From NCBI GenBank assembly GCA_964439135.1, contig CAYTNN010000002.1:1-56096 (forward strand): a stretch of 56,096 bases of DNA. Reading direction: 5' to 3'. Positions within the stretch are counted from its first letter, which is position 1. Every line of letters starts with the position of its first letter. Of the stretch, positions 7,620 through 16,487 are shown piece after piece. This DNA is from JAFGPJ01 sp964439135 (GTDB taxonomy: Bacteria > Planctomycetota > Phycisphaerae > Sedimentisphaerales > Anaerobacaceae). Under the pieces are notes generated by a model that did not search any database, was not told where the DNA came from, and saw nothing but the letters and a program-made list of their open reading frames with translations. The position numbers and the translations under genes are program-made.

Positions 7620-8192
7620 TTAAGGCTGATCAGGCTTATTCAGCGATGCGACGGCTGAGCCTACAGTTGACGCGTTCTCTGCCCTGGCCGATTCTGTGGT
7701 GACCTGCCCGCCGAGAACTTTAAGTATCCGAAGCAGCGTTTCCAACTGAGCTGTTTCGGCATTACGCATTTCATTACGGAAGCCGAGGATGTCGGCTTTC
7801 CAATTATTCAATTCAACGCGCATCTCGATCAGAAGGTTATTGGCTTGGGCTAATTCCTTTTGCGCCTGCTGTAGTTGGGCATCGAGAGAAACGACCTGCT
7901 CATTAAGCTGACGGTTTTTAGCGATAAAGTCCTCGTTTTGCTGCCGTAATTGAGCCGCCTCCAGGCTTAGCTTGGCGTATTCTCCCGATAATTTCATTGC
8001 CGACTGGACTACAGTGGAGTCTTTCGAATCAGGCTCCTGGAACCTTTTAGCGACAGAATCATTCTGCTGTCTTCCGACAGCAGCAGAATCGACGGCAAGC
8101 CCCGCCGGTTTTTGAATGTATGAGCAGCCCGCCAGCAGAAATATTGTAACCAATAAAATCACTAAACCGATTATCTTCTTTTTGGTTTGCAT
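7620..8192 (-). CDS. Coiled-coil lipoprotein
   Basis: About 190 residues. The start at the ATG giving MQTKKKIIGLVILL is preferred over two ATG codons slightly upstream, because GGAG lies nine bases before it and the product then has a textbook lipoprotein signal (three lysines, hydrophobic core, LAGC). Residues about 60-135 form a long coiled coil rich in Leu, Glu, Gln and Ala (LEAAQLRQQNEDFIA, LDAQLQQAQKELAQ). The rest is Ser/Ala-rich. No catalytic motif is seen. A spacer or scaffold in the periplasm is an inference. It lies between the 85-residue gene and the other lipoprotein in one operon. Confidence 0.6.
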   Translation of the reverse strand: MQTKKKIIGLVILLVTIFLLAGCSYIQKPAGLAVDSAAVGRQQNDSVAKRFQEPDSKDSTVVQSAMKLSGEYAKLSLEAAQLRQQNEDFIAKNRQLNEQVVSLDAQLQQAQKELAQANNLLIEMRVELNNWKADILGFRNEMRNAETAQLETLLRILKVLGGQVTTESARAENASTVGSAVASLNKPDQP

Positions 8193-8245
8193 TGTATTTT
8201 TCTCCATATTCATCTCATTTACTTTAGCACCTTGATAACAACATT

Positions 8246-8503
8246 TTACGTTTGGGGATCATCCGGAGCCTGTGCCGCGGCACCGGCATATTCGCACTTT
8301 AAGGACATTTTTGTCCCGCAGGAACAGGTTACTTCTATTACGGCGTATTCCGGATGATTTTCCAGGATGCGTACCTGTGGTGCAGATAAAGGCACGACTT
8401 GCTGTTTCGGCGAACCCGATCCGGCGTTTGCCGCATCGAGATGGAATTGGCCTTCGAGCTTAACATCATTACTCTTTAAAATCCGCCCTGCTGTTCTTAT
8501 CAT
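8246..8503 (-). CDS. Small conserved-looking protein with CSCG motif
   Basis: 85 residues, not recognised. The C-terminal half carries EVTCSCGTKMSLKC, three cysteines in a C-x-C-x7-C arrangement that could bind zinc. The middle (QVVPLSAPQVRILENHPEYAVIEV) reads as a beta-rich mini-domain. There is an AGGA ribosome site six bases before ATG. It sits in the operon behind fliA, so a role in flagellar assembly is possible but unproven. Confidence 0.55.
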   Translation of the reverse strand: MIRTAGRILKSNDVKLEGQFHLDAANAGSGSPKQQVVPLSAPQVRILENHPEYAVIEVTCSCGTKMSLKCEYAGAAAQAPDDPQT

Positions 8504-8535
8504 TTATTATCCTAACTCTTCTTTATCGATTACAT

Positions 8536-8763
8536 TTAAGCACAGTAATCGATCCCAGTGCTGTCGGAATTAATATCACTTTTATTGCCGGTCTGCTCTT
8601 CCGGCGGAGTTTCTTCGCCCCGGGCGGATTTGTCTTTTTCCTCATTTTCATGATGTAATTGCTGCCGGCGTTTTCTTTCTTCGCGTTGTTTTACCGGAGT
8701 CAGGCCCGAGATATTTTTCAAACTCTGCACGGGCTTTATCATATTGGAATCATAATCTGCCAT
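8536..8763 (-). CDS. Small charged protein overlapping fliA end
   Basis: 75 residues, not recognised. Strongly charged and probably disordered: a basic stretch VKQREERKRRQQ is followed by a Glu/Lys-rich tail. Its start overlaps the end of fliA by 14 bases, which indicates translational coupling and supports it being a real gene despite low complexity. No domain can be assigned. Confidence 0.45.
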   Translation of the reverse strand: MADYDSNMIKPVQSLKNISGLTPVKQREERKRRQQLHHENEEKDKSARGEETPPEEQTGNKSDINSDSTGIDYCA

Positions 8764-9565
8764 CTTTCCACTGCCTTAACTTTACAGACAAATTAAATAA
8801 AGCACTTGCGTGCAATTGGCTGACACGCGACTCGGTAATTTCTAAAATTTCAGCGGTTTGTTTCATTGTCAGTTGTTGCTGGTAATAAAGCAGAATCACC
8901 TGCCGTTGTCTTTCGGACAATTGCCGTATCGCCTCTGTTAACTTCTCTATAAGCTCTTCTCGTTCGATCTTTTCTTCAGGAGCAACCGGATGCGCTGACG
9001 CCAAAAGATTGCTAAGTACGGGTGCGTCCTCGCCAAAGCCGTCAAGCGAGATAAAATGCTGCGCCCGGGCGTTTTCGAACGTTTCATAAAGCTCCTCAAG
9101 AGTTATTCCGAGTTTTTCAGCTAATTCGGTATCGGCTGGAGCGGTTCCTGTCTGCTCGGTGATCTTCCGGCTGAGCTGATGGGCCATGCTGATCCGCTTT
9201 CTGAGGTTATCAGGCATAAAGGACCAGCCTCTCAGTTCGTCAAGAATAGCACCTTTGATCCTGATATAAGCATAGGTTTTGAATACGACATGGTGAGAAG
9301 GGTCGAAATCGCGAGCGGCCCTGACGAGCCCGACAGTTCCAGCAGAGACCATATCTTCAAATGATAACGGAGGCTTCAAATATATTACGACCCGCCTGGC
9401 TATATTGTGAACCATGGGCAGAAGTTCGGTTATCTGTTCGTTCTCGATTTCTCCCCGGACAGACCTTTTTTGGACAGAGTATGCGCGCAGGGCAGCATTA
9501 TTCAGATGCTTTCGGCTCTTGCCGGCAAACCGGTCATCACTGATGTCTTTAGTCTGTACCGACAC
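8750..9565 (-). CDS. fliA: Flagellar sigma-28 factor FliA
   Basis: About 271 residues. Sigma-28 directs RNA polymerase to late flagellar promoters of the TAAA-N15-GCCGATAA type. Region 2 is evident (LSFEDMVSAGTVGLVRAA, then FKTYAYIRIKGAILDELR), region 3 contains LSRKITEQTG, and region 4 has the helix-turn-helix around LSERQRQVILLYY and ITESRVSQLH. The start taken is GTG with GAGG nine bases upstream. An in-frame TTG 15 bases earlier is the alternative. The gene overlaps the end of the preceding small membrane-protein gene. Sigma-28 sites before flagellin, fliD and flgM are its likely targets, and FlgM its antagonist. Confidence 0.92.
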   Translation of the reverse strand: MSVQTKDISDDRFAGKSRKHLNNAALRAYSVQKRSVRGEIENEQITELLPMVHNIARRVVIYLKPPLSFEDMVSAGTVGLVRAARDFDPSHHVVFKTYAYIRIKGAILDELRGWSFMPDNLRKRISMAHQLSRKITEQTGTAPADTELAEKLGITLEELYETFENARAQHFISLDGFGEDAPVLSNLLASAHPVAPEEKIEREELIEKLTEAIRQLSERQRQVILLYYQQQLTMKQTAEILEITESRVSQLHASALFNLSVKLRQWKDGRL

Positions 9566-9872
9566 TGCCCTTTTCCTCAAATCTCATCTTTGGATTAGCT
9601 CCAATACCAGAGCCATTCTGCTGATTCACCTGGTTTGCTATAATCGCATCGACCAAAATAGCATTTATCGCTCTTACAGCCCATCCTCCCGTTATATACG
9701 CAAGCACCGCCCCTATTAGCGCCCTCTTACAGCAAACAAACGGCGAAAGGCCGCAAAACCATCCAATTAAGCTCAAGACGAAAAAACATATCACTGCAAT
9801 ACTTACTGCAATTGATCTAACATGTAGCGGCATATTTATCTCGTATTTCCTGTTGCATATATCATATTGCAT
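9549..9872 (-). CDS. Small membrane protein between flhA and fliA
   Basis: 107 residues, not recognised. Two hydrophobic segments are visible: residues about 18-40 (VRSIAVSIAVICFFVLSLIG) and about 50-75 (ALIGAVLAYITGGWAVRAI), followed by a polar tail. It begins 20 bp after flhA and its end overlaps the fliA start, so it is part of the same operon. A second Met at residue 14 is another possible start. The place between flhA and fliA is where many bacteria carry flhF and flhG. This protein is neither. Confidence 0.55.
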   Translation of the reverse strand: MQYDICNRKYEINMPLHVRSIAVSIAVICFFVLSLIGWFCGLSPFVCCKRALIGAVLAYITGGWAVRAINAILVDAIIANQVNQQNGSGIGANPKMRFEEKGSVGTD

Positions 9873-9891
9873 TTATCTGACGCACAACACA

Positions 9892-12036
9892 TCACCTCGA
9901 AACTCCGACAAGTTCCCGCTCCCTTGGCTCTATCGAGTCGGTCTGCTGGATGGATATTATTTCTATCGGCTCTACTTCGGTTCCAAGCACAACTTCGTCA
10001 TACGCCACGACCGGCAACATCGGCACCGTTCGCGACAACATTACCGCCAGCGGCGAGCGCAACCTTGCATCACAGAGCAATACCACCTTATCGTTACCCT
10101 TATCCATCGCCGACTTCCAGGCTTGTGCTGTTTTTCTGCTTATATCCATGGCCATCTCGGTCGGTAAAGCCAGATTGATTCCCTCTGCCTCCTGCTGCAA
10201 GGTCGAGGCCATCTGATGCTCGAGTGCGGGATCCAGCGTTATGGCCATAATACTGCCATCGTCATTCTTACACTGCTCGGTAATAGATCTGCTCAGGCGC
10301 TTACGAACCATCTCCGTTAAAACAGCGGTGTTCTTGGTTTTTGAAGCGTGTTCTCCCAACGACTCAAGAATAGCGGTTAATTCACGAACCGGTATTCCAT
10401 CCTTTATGAGGTTTTTAAGCACACGCTGAAGCAATCCGATAGACACTTCCCGATCGGCTCCGATAACTTCTCCGACCAATGACGGCTGAGTATTACGAAG
10501 TCTGTCTATCAGAAGCTGCACATCTTCACGGGTCAATAAATCGCCGGCGTGTTTTCGCATTATTTCGGATAAATGCGTAATAAAGACCGACTCAGGATCG
10601 ATCACTGTATATCCGTTGAGTTCGGCCTTTTCCTTATTGGCTTGTGTAATCCACAAAGCCGGCAGTCCGTAAACAGGTTCGGTCGTTTCTATCCCCTCGA
10701 CTTTGGTTTGAACAGTACCAGGATCCATAGCAAGAAACTTCTCAGGTTCCAATCGCCCCTTCGCTACAGGCAACTCTGCGATTCGAATCTCATAAGCAGT
10801 CGATTCGAGATTAATATTATCGCGTAGCCGAACCAGAGGAATTATGATGCCAAGCTGCCGGGCAAACTTTCTCCGCAATGCCCCGATGCGTTCAAAGATA
10901 GTGCTGTCTTTACGAGGGTCCACCATACTGATTAATCGCACGCCGACCTGGACGGAAATCCGGTCGACATCCAGCAGCTCTTCGACCGGCTGTTTCTCGG
11001 CCTTTGTCTGGGGAGAAACACTGCGCTTTTGCTTGTGGCCCTTTTCGGATTTGGCCACGGCTCGTCCAAGCAGAGCCGAACCGGCACCCAGCAAAAGAAA
11101 GGGAATTTTGGGCAAACCCGGCACCAACGCCATCAACGCGATTATGATTCCTGCGATAATCAGCGGCTGACTTGTTTTGAGAAACTGCCTGGAAAGATCC
11201 TGGCCGACACTGTAGCGCGACGATATCTTTGTGACCAAAAATCCCGAACTGACCGCAATGATGACCGACGGTATCTGGCTGACAAGTCCATCACCGATGG
11301 AAAGAATAGAATAAGTCTTTACGGCGCCCGCAATTGGAATACCGCGTGTATATCCCATTGCTATGCCGCCGATTATATTGACCGCTGTGATAATCAGCCC
11401 GGCCTTGGCATCGCCGCGAATAAATTTACTGGCACCATCCATTGCGCCATAGAACTCGCTTTCTTTCACGATTTTCGCTCGACGCTCGTTGGCCTGAGTC
11501 TCGGTAATGGATCCGGCGTTGAGGTCCGCATCAATGGCCATTTGTTTGCCGGGCATCGCATCAAGGGTAAAACGGGCGGATACTTCGCTGATTCGCTCGG
11601 CACCTTTCGTAATAACGATGAACTGGATCACGACAAGGATCAGGAAAATGACCAGGCCCACCACGAAACTGCCGCCGGCAACGAAACCTCCGAAGGTCTG
11701 AATGATTTTCCCGGCATCTCCGTTTAACAGAATCAATCTCGTCGAAGCGACATTAAGCGACAGTCGAAACAGCGTTACGAAAAGAAGCAACGAAGGAAAC
11801 GTCGACAAATCGAGCGCCTCTTTTGACGACAGGGTCACGATCAAAACAGCCAAAGCCAAAGAGATACTACAAGCCAGAAACAAATCCAAAACCTGCGTAG
11901 GCAAGGGAATGATAAGGGTAGCGAGAACCGCAACGAGGCCGACAACCATGACAATATTGCTATAGGACGCCAGAGGTGTATTGAGAGAATTCGACCCGGG
12001 CGATTCCTGCAAATTTGTTTGTCCATGTCCCGTCAT
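9892..12036 (-). CDS. flhA: FlhA, flagellar export gate protein
   Basis: 714 residues. FlhA is the large export-gate subunit of the flagellar type III secretion system. The N-terminal half contains about eight transmembrane segments, with the conserved cytoplasmic FHIPEP-loop region (DAMPGKQMAIDADLNAG, then RRAKIVKESEFYGAMDGA). The C-terminal cytoplasmic domain follows from about residue 360, including a conserved ending region VVLLCDARLRSPLAVMLSRT. ATG is chosen over the TTG one codon earlier because AGAAGGA lies seven bases upstream. It follows fliN by 18 bp and precedes a small membrane protein and fliA, a common flhA-fliA grouping. Confidence 0.97.
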   Translation of the reverse strand: MTGHGQTNLQESPGSNSLNTPLASYSNIVMVVGLVAVLATLIIPLPTQVLDLFLACSISLALAVLIVTLSSKEALDLSTFPSLLLFVTLFRLSLNVASTRLILLNGDAGKIIQTFGGFVAGGSFVVGLVIFLILVVIQFIVITKGAERISEVSARFTLDAMPGKQMAIDADLNAGSITETQANERRAKIVKESEFYGAMDGASKFIRGDAKAGLIITAVNIIGGIAMGYTRGIPIAGAVKTYSILSIGDGLVSQIPSVIIAVSSGFLVTKISSRYSVGQDLSRQFLKTSQPLIIAGIIIALMALVPGLPKIPFLLLGAGSALLGRAVAKSEKGHKQKRSVSPQTKAEKQPVEELLDVDRISVQVGVRLISMVDPRKDSTIFERIGALRRKFARQLGIIIPLVRLRDNINLESTAYEIRIAELPVAKGRLEPEKFLAMDPGTVQTKVEGIETTEPVYGLPALWITQANKEKAELNGYTVIDPESVFITHLSEIMRKHAGDLLTREDVQLLIDRLRNTQPSLVGEVIGADREVSIGLLQRVLKNLIKDGIPVRELTAILESLGEHASKTKNTAVLTEMVRKRLSRSITEQCKNDDGSIMAITLDPALEHQMASTLQQEAEGINLALPTEMAMDISRKTAQAWKSAMDKGNDKVVLLCDARLRSPLAVMLSRTVPMLPVVAYDEVVLGTEVEPIEIISIQQTDSIEPRERELVGVSR

Positions 12037-12054
12037 CAAAATTCCTTCTTAAAC

Positions 12055-12450
12055 TTACGCCTTTGCATCTCTGGCGGCAGAATCGCTAAGGCCGAGAATC
12101 TGCTTAATCCTGATAGCAAACAGGCCATCCACCACCACTACATTTCCGGTAGCAAACTTAGTGTCCCTGAGATACAAGTCTGCCGGCTCATCAGTAGATT
12201 TGTCGAGCTTTAATACCGAACCGGGTCCAAGCTGTAAAAGCCGCTTAACCGGCAATTCAGTTTGGCCAATAACAACCATAACAGAAACGTCCATAGCCAG
12301 TAAAACATCGATACTTCCGGCACCGGTTGCAGCCTCGGTTCCAGCAGCCTCGGAAAATTCTACCGATTGCGCCTGCTTTTTACCGTCTTGCTGCGACGTA
12401 TCTTCCTGCTGATCTTCTTTTTCTTCTACGGCATTAGCTGTATCCGCCAT
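12055..12450 (-). CDS. fliN: FliN, flagellar switch C-ring protein
   Basis: 131 residues. FliN forms the lower part of the C ring and docks the FliH/FliI export complex. The first 50 residues are acidic and low-complexity. Residues about 55-130 form a SpoA domain: VLLAMDVSVMVVIGQTELPVKRLLQLGPGSVLKLD, then PADLYLRDTKFATGNVVVVDGLFAIRI, the standard FliN signature. ATG is chosen over an upstream TTG because GGAGG lies ten bases before it. It directly follows fliM. Confidence 0.95.
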   Translation of the reverse strand: MADTANAVEEKEDQQEDTSQQDGKKQAQSVEFSEAAGTEAATGAGSIDVLLAMDVSVMVVIGQTELPVKRLLQLGPGSVLKLDKSTDEPADLYLRDTKFATGNVVVVDGLFAIRIKQILGLSDSAARDAKA

Positions 12451-12468
12451 ATCTTTATGTCCTCCCAA

Positions 12469-13476
12469 TCATTTAGTTCCTATGCTCGAATTTATGTTTT
12501 CGGCGTTACCTCCAAATGCCGCCGCTATATTTGTGATTGTGACAGCGTACTTGCCGGATGATTTTGCAGGCCAGCCATAATAAACCGTCCGGCCATCTAC
12601 AATCAATTCCGTCGGCTGATCGACTCTCTTATCCAGTAAAACTATATCATCCACCTGAAGATTCATTAGTTCTTCGAAAGTAAGTACGGCAGATGCAAGT
12701 TGACCTGTAATGAGTACGGGTATTTCCTGCAAATGCCCGAGAATCATTTTTGAAACGTCCTCAGCAGAAAAATTAGCGGAATCTTGTTCCGCTTTTCCCG
12801 CTACAGGCGCCAGCTCATGACAAAGTATCAAAAAATAAACTTCAGAACTCTTCTCCGAGTCAGCTTTCTTAACTTCAAAAGATATTTTGCAGAGTTCTTC
12901 GGTACCTTCGGCTCCAAGGGGCCAATGCCCCTTGACAATACTTGTTGCCGAATGGAAATCGAATGATTCATCAAGGCCTGAAAATACCTCAACGAGAGCC
13001 GAGACCAGATCCAATAAAAGAGATTCTTCTAATTGCGACAACTCTCTGCCCGGATCCTTTTCGGATTCGGAATCGCCGAGCAATTGCTTCGCCCAGCTAA
13101 GTGCTGCTTGTTCGGGCATACCAATAAGTCCACACATCTGCTCCTGTTTGGTGCCGAAGGTAAGATAATGATCCTTCTGTTCGCTATCTGAGGGCTGGTT
13201 AAGAAATTCATCTGCAAAGTGCAGCGTGGTCGATGCAATTGTTACATTGAGTTCAGTGCGGCAAAATTTAGAGAATTTTTCAGCTACTGCGGTGGCTGCT
13301 GTTTTTGCAAAATCGTCGAGCTTTTCAAGCTGCTTGCTATTGAAGTAATGAGGCTCGTGCCAATTGTACTCTGCGGCCTCTACTTGTGTTAAATCTTCCG
13401 TTGGCTCAGAACCAACGGCCATCAGAAGCTGCTGTATCTTTTCTCTGTTCAAATTGTTCGTTACTCCGCCGCTCAT
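12469..13476 (-). CDS. fliM: FliM, flagellar switch protein
   Basis: 335 residues. FliM is the C-ring protein that binds CheY-P and links FliG to FliN. The N-terminal peptide LNREKIQQLLMAV corresponds to the CheY-binding LSQxEIDxLL motif, though divergent. The middle CheC-like domain runs about residues 50-245, with the LSQLEESLLLDLVSALVEVF helix. The C-terminal SpoA domain runs about 250-330 (ITGQLASAVLTFEELMNLQVDDIVLLD). fliL overlaps its start (ATGA-type), so fliL-fliM-fliN form one transcription unit. Overall similarity to textbook FliM looks low in the middle domain, but the order and both end motifs fit. Confidence 0.9.
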   Translation of the reverse strand: MSGGVTNNLNREKIQQLLMAVGSEPTEDLTQVEAAEYNWHEPHYFNSKQLEKLDDFAKTAATAVAEKFSKFCRTELNVTIASTTLHFADEFLNQPSDSEQKDHYLTFGTKQEQMCGLIGMPEQAALSWAKQLLGDSESEKDPGRELSQLEESLLLDLVSALVEVFSGLDESFDFHSATSIVKGHWPLGAEGTEELCKISFEVKKADSEKSSEVYFLILCHELAPVAGKAEQDSANFSAEDVSKMILGHLQEIPVLITGQLASAVLTFEELMNLQVDDIVLLDKRVDQPTELIVDGRTVYYGWPAKSSGKYAVTITNIAAAFGGNAENINSSIGTK

Positions 13477-14108
13477 TGTACCGGGAATTCCTTAATCAGG
13501 ACCTGCTTGATTTGAGACTGAGAATCAGGAAAAAGCTTTTCGTTAAAAGAATCGCGTATGTGTGACTGAATACTTCTGAGATTATTGTCACCTCTGATAT
13601 CCTCAAGGCCCAGACTTGAAAGATATACGGTAAGCCAGTTGATCAAGATGGGTTTTTTCTCATCAAGAAAGACGGTGCCTTTCTTTACATCCATATCGGC
13701 ACTCATCTCAAGTGTTAAAGAAGCCCGAACATAGCGTGTTACAGTAGGCTCGTTCAGATTCGCAACAACGGGGTCTAAATCATAATACCAGACTTTAGCA
13801 GAGTCCTCTGCCGAACCATTATCCGCTTTGAGATCCTCTATCTGTGCTGAGGCATCGGACCCTGAGTCAGATTCGGCTGCTTCGGGTGTGCCCGAGCCGG
13901 CAAACAATCGACCTACGCTTAAACCGGCACCGGCACAAATTAACACCACTACAAACAATATTATCCACGGCAGGAATCGTGCGATTAAGGACTTTTTACC
14001 GCTCTTTTCGGCTTCCGGTTTTTTTTGCTCTTCCTTCCCTTCCTGCCCTTCCTGCTCTTCCTGCACTTCCTGCTCTTCCTGCTCTTTTATATCATCCGCA
14101 TCTGCCAT
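13473..14108 (-). CDS. fliL: FliL, basal-body/stator-associated protein
   Basis: About 211 residues. FliL is an inner-membrane protein that surrounds and supports the MotAB stator. A cytoplasmic acidic Gln/Glu repeat (residues about 5-30, from a 9-bp tandem repeat) precedes a transmembrane segment at about 44-66 (FLPWIILFVVVLICAGAGL). The periplasmic FliL domain follows (VWYYDLDPVVANLNEP, TRYVRASLTLEM, then SSLGLEDIRG). ATG is chosen over an in-frame TTG 12 bases upstream because GAGGCG lies four bases before it. It overlaps fliM by four bases. Confidence 0.9.
   Translation of the reverse strand: MADADDIKEQEEQEVQEEQEGQEGKEEQKKPEAEKSGKKSLIARFLPWIILFVVVLICAGAGLSVGRLFAGSGTPEAAESDSGSDASAQIEDLKADNGSAEDSAKVWYYDLDPVVANLNEPTVTRYVRASLTLEMSADMDVKKGTVFLDEKKPILINWLTVYLSSLGLEDIRGDNNLRSIQSHIRDSFNEKLFPDSQSQIKQVLIKEFPVQ
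14039..14083. repeat. 9-bp tandem repeat inside fliL
   Basis: Five head-to-tail copies of CTTCCTGCN on the plus strand, with degenerate flanking copies. They encode the Gln/Glu-rich stretch in the cytoplasmic tail of FliL. In-frame unit gain or loss would change the tail length without breaking the gene. Confidence 0.7.
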
Positions 14109-14144
14109 TTTTCGCCTCAATCATTTCTTACAAGGACACTATAA

Positions 14145-15611
14145 TCATACCAATTGTAGACAGCCCTCTCGCCTGTACCGGTGGATTCTATCTCTCAGCG
14201 TTCGGTCGCTGATACCCAATACCTTTGCAGCCTTTGTCTGGTTGCCTCTCGTCTGGCGCAACGTATCCAAAATCGCCCGCCGTTCTAACTGCTCAAGCGG
14301 CACTCCTCCAAGTCCGAAGTCGTTATGTGCATGTTTTTCACGAGACAAATCATAATCGGCGCGATCCTGCTGTGTCAGTGGCTGTAATTCATCAAAGAGC
14401 CAGGAAACATCTGCCAACGACAGTATGGGGCCGGCTCCCAAAGTAAGCGATGTTCGCACGACATTGCGCAATTGCCTGACATTACCCGGCCAGTGGTATT
14501 CGGCAAAAATATCCATCATCACAGAATCGAGCTTCGAGATACGACGCTGCACCTCGTGGGCATAAAGATTAACGAAATACCACACAAGGTCGGTCAAGTC
14601 TTCCTTGCGTTCTCTCAGGGGACAGATAACCAATCTTGCCCCGCTTAACCGGTAATAGAGGTCCTGTCTAAACCTGCCCTGCCGAACTTCCTCTAACAGA
14701 TTTTTATTCGTCGTACTTATTATTCGCACATCGACTCTAACGCTTTCATTTCCGCCGACACGCTCAAAATCCTGCTGCTCGAGAACCCGCAACAACTTGG
14801 CCTGAAACTTTATAGGCGTTTCTGTAATCTCATCCAGCAGCAGAGTCCCACCATGGGCCATTTCGAATCGTCCCTTGCGCTGAGCACAGGCACCGGTGAA
14901 GGCACCTTTCTCATGGCCGAAAAGCTCACTTTCAAGAAGCGAATCACTTAACGCTGCACAATTGATTTTAATATATGAGCCCTGGGCCCTTCTGCTTCTG
15001 TGATGAATCAGATAAGCAATCAGCTCTTTGCCCGTCCCACTTTCACCGTTTATTAATACCGGCGCCGAAGTAGGGGCGATTTTCTTGGCAAGTTCGACGA
15101 TTTGAGCGAGGTTTACGCTTCTGCCTACAATCCTGTACAGACTGCGAGTGTCCTCATGAGCTGAAGCTATTGTTGAAACGCTGTGGTTAGGCAGGAAAGT
15201 ATCCAGCAAGGTTTCTATCTTTTCACGGTCCGGCGGCTTGATTAGAAAGTCACAACAACCCTGGCGAACAGCTCTTACAGCAGTTTTAATAGTTTGCTGT
15301 TGATTTTGCGCATCCGCCTTCCGGGCTTTTGTGATCATAACCACCGGTAGTTCCGGCCAATTTTCCCTGACTTTACCAAGCAACTCAAAACCATCCTGCC
15401 TTTGACCGGACATGTCCGTCAGGGGGCTTATCGTGTCGCTGGTGAAGACAAAATCGCAACTGCCCTTGCTGATAAAGTCAATCGCTTTTTCTTTGTTGCC
15501 GACGAGATGTCCGCGGATTCCCTTGCGGGCCAGAATCTCAAGCATAAATCGTGCCAGCTCGGGGTCGCTATCAACTATAAGTACGTTCGCAAAATCTTCC
15601 TGTTCGCCCAT
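14145..15611 (-). CDS. Sigma-54-dependent response regulator (FlrC/FlbD-like)
   Basis: About 488 residues. It activates sigma-54 RNA polymerase. A receiver domain covers about residues 10-135, with acidic DSD near the start, a candidate phospho-acceptor Asp in FTSD, and IKP holding the conserved Lys. The AAA+ domain follows (about 165-395): Walker A GESGTGKE, the sigma-54 contact loop GAFTGA, Walker B GGTLLLDE, then RQDLYYRLS. The Fis-type helix-turn-helix is at the C-terminus (RGNQTKAAKVLGISDRTLRD). The start is the ATG of MGEQED; an upstream in-frame ATG would overlap the preceding gene. Six sigma-54 promoters in the window are its likely targets. It lies between the TPR genes and fliL. No cognate kinase is seen here. 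Confidence 0.93.
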   Translation of the reverse strand: MGEQEDFANVLIVDSDPELARFMLEILARKGIRGHLVGNKEKAIDFISKGSCDFVFTSDTISPLTDMSGQRQDGFELLGKVRENWPELPVVMITKARKADAQNQQQTIKTAVRAVRQGCCDFLIKPPDREKIETLLDTFLPNHSVSTIASAHEDTRSLYRIVGRSVNLAQIVELAKKIAPTSAPVLINGESGTGKELIAYLIHHRSRRAQGSYIKINCAALSDSLLESELFGHEKGAFTGACAQRKGRFEMAHGGTLLLDEITETPIKFQAKLLRVLEQQDFERVGGNESVRVDVRIISTTNKNLLEEVRQGRFRQDLYYRLSGARLVICPLRERKEDLTDLVWYFVNLYAHEVQRRISKLDSVMMDIFAEYHWPGNVRQLRNVVRTSLTLGAGPILSLADVSWLFDELQPLTQQDRADYDLSREKHAHNDFGLGGVPLEQLERRAILDTLRQTRGNQTKAAKVLGISDRTLRDRIHRYRREGCLQLV

Positions 15612-15618
15612 GCTTCTC

Positions 15619-16485
15619 TCATTTAATGTTGTCTTGTTCACTTCCGGCATGCTTTACTTGTAGCATCAACTTAACGGGTTCGTCTTTCAAGTACCAGGCG
15701 ATTAAATTACTCTGGGCGCTTGCCATGTCTGCCCATGGTGAATTCGGATATTCTGTAAGAAGTTGTTGATACATCTTCGCCGCCGCCGGCAGATCATCGT
15801 TCCGCAGGCAGTTGCCTATTTGAAACAATATCCAGGCCCTGTCCCAGGACGCGCTGACGTCATTCGGATCTTTACGCTTCAGCGCCTCGGAGTAAAACAT
15901 CGCAGCTTCTTTTAAGTTTCCGCTAACAAATAAAATCTCTCCCAGCTCAAGAGGATTATCAAGCTTCTCCGGATCTTGCGCCAGATTTCTGAGCATTTGC
16001 AATGTCTCTCCGGTTATCGGCTCGTCCGGCAGCTTGGATTTGGCTTCTGGTTTCGCTTTTTCCTTCTGCCCCGGCACGCCGGGTACAGTTTCATTAGGTT
16101 CGATCGCAGGAGCTTTTTCAAGGATAACGACAGGTGCCGGGGCCTGCTTTTGCGGCACAAACTCAACCGAGCGAATCTGCTCGATTATTTGCTTGAGCTG
16201 ATTCCTGCTTTCCGTATCGTTTTGCCTTTTAGCAATACTAACATCAGCCCGCAGCAGTTCGAGTCCGCTGATATTCTTCGCATCCCTCGAAGTTATAACG
16301 CTGCTCTGCGATAATTTCTGGCTATCCCCGGCAGTAGAATTCGCATAGACAGCACCTGTAAGAGATGTTAAGAGACGGAAAGACAAAAACGTAAAGCAGG
16401 CAATATAAAAGTATAACCTGAAACTCAAAGATGCATGACTTTTGAGCTGTGAGTCATAATTGAATTTTTTATTGCTGTTTTTCAT
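15619..16485 (-). CDS. Exported TPR protein
   Basis: About 288 residues. The N-terminus has a basic, Ser-rich leader and then a hydrophobic segment (LYFYIACFTFLSF, to about residue 50) ending near an AVYA site, consistent with export or anchoring. The middle is Pro/Ala/Glu-rich (about 120-160). The C-terminal half contains TPR units: NPLELGEILFVSGNLKEAAMFYSEAL, ASWDRAWILFQIGNCLR, then AAKMYQQLLTEYPNSPWA. It is co-operonic with the larger TPR gene (overlapping or touching) and the regulator. An in-frame ATG 12 bases upstream is the alternative start. Function is not known. A scaffold in the periplasm is inferred from topology. Confidence 0.7.
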   Translation of the reverse strand: MKNSNKKFNYDSQLKSHASLSFRLYFYIACFTFLSFRLLTSLTGAVYANSTAGDSQKLSQSSVITSRDAKNISGLELLRADVSIAKRQNDTESRNQLKQIIEQIRSVEFVPQKQAPAPVVILEKAPAIEPNETVPGVPGQKEKAKPEAKSKLPDEPITGETLQMLRNLAQDPEKLDNPLELGEILFVSGNLKEAAMFYSEALKRKDPNDVSASWDRAWILFQIGNCLRNDDLPAAAKMYQQLLTEYPNSPWADMASAQSNLIAWYLKDEPVKLMLQVKHAGSEQDNIK

Positions 16486-16487
16486 TT

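Noticed and set aside
11029..11727. Long plus-strand open frame opposite flhA
   Set aside because: Shadow frame; composition follows from flhA codons and it has no recognisable domain.
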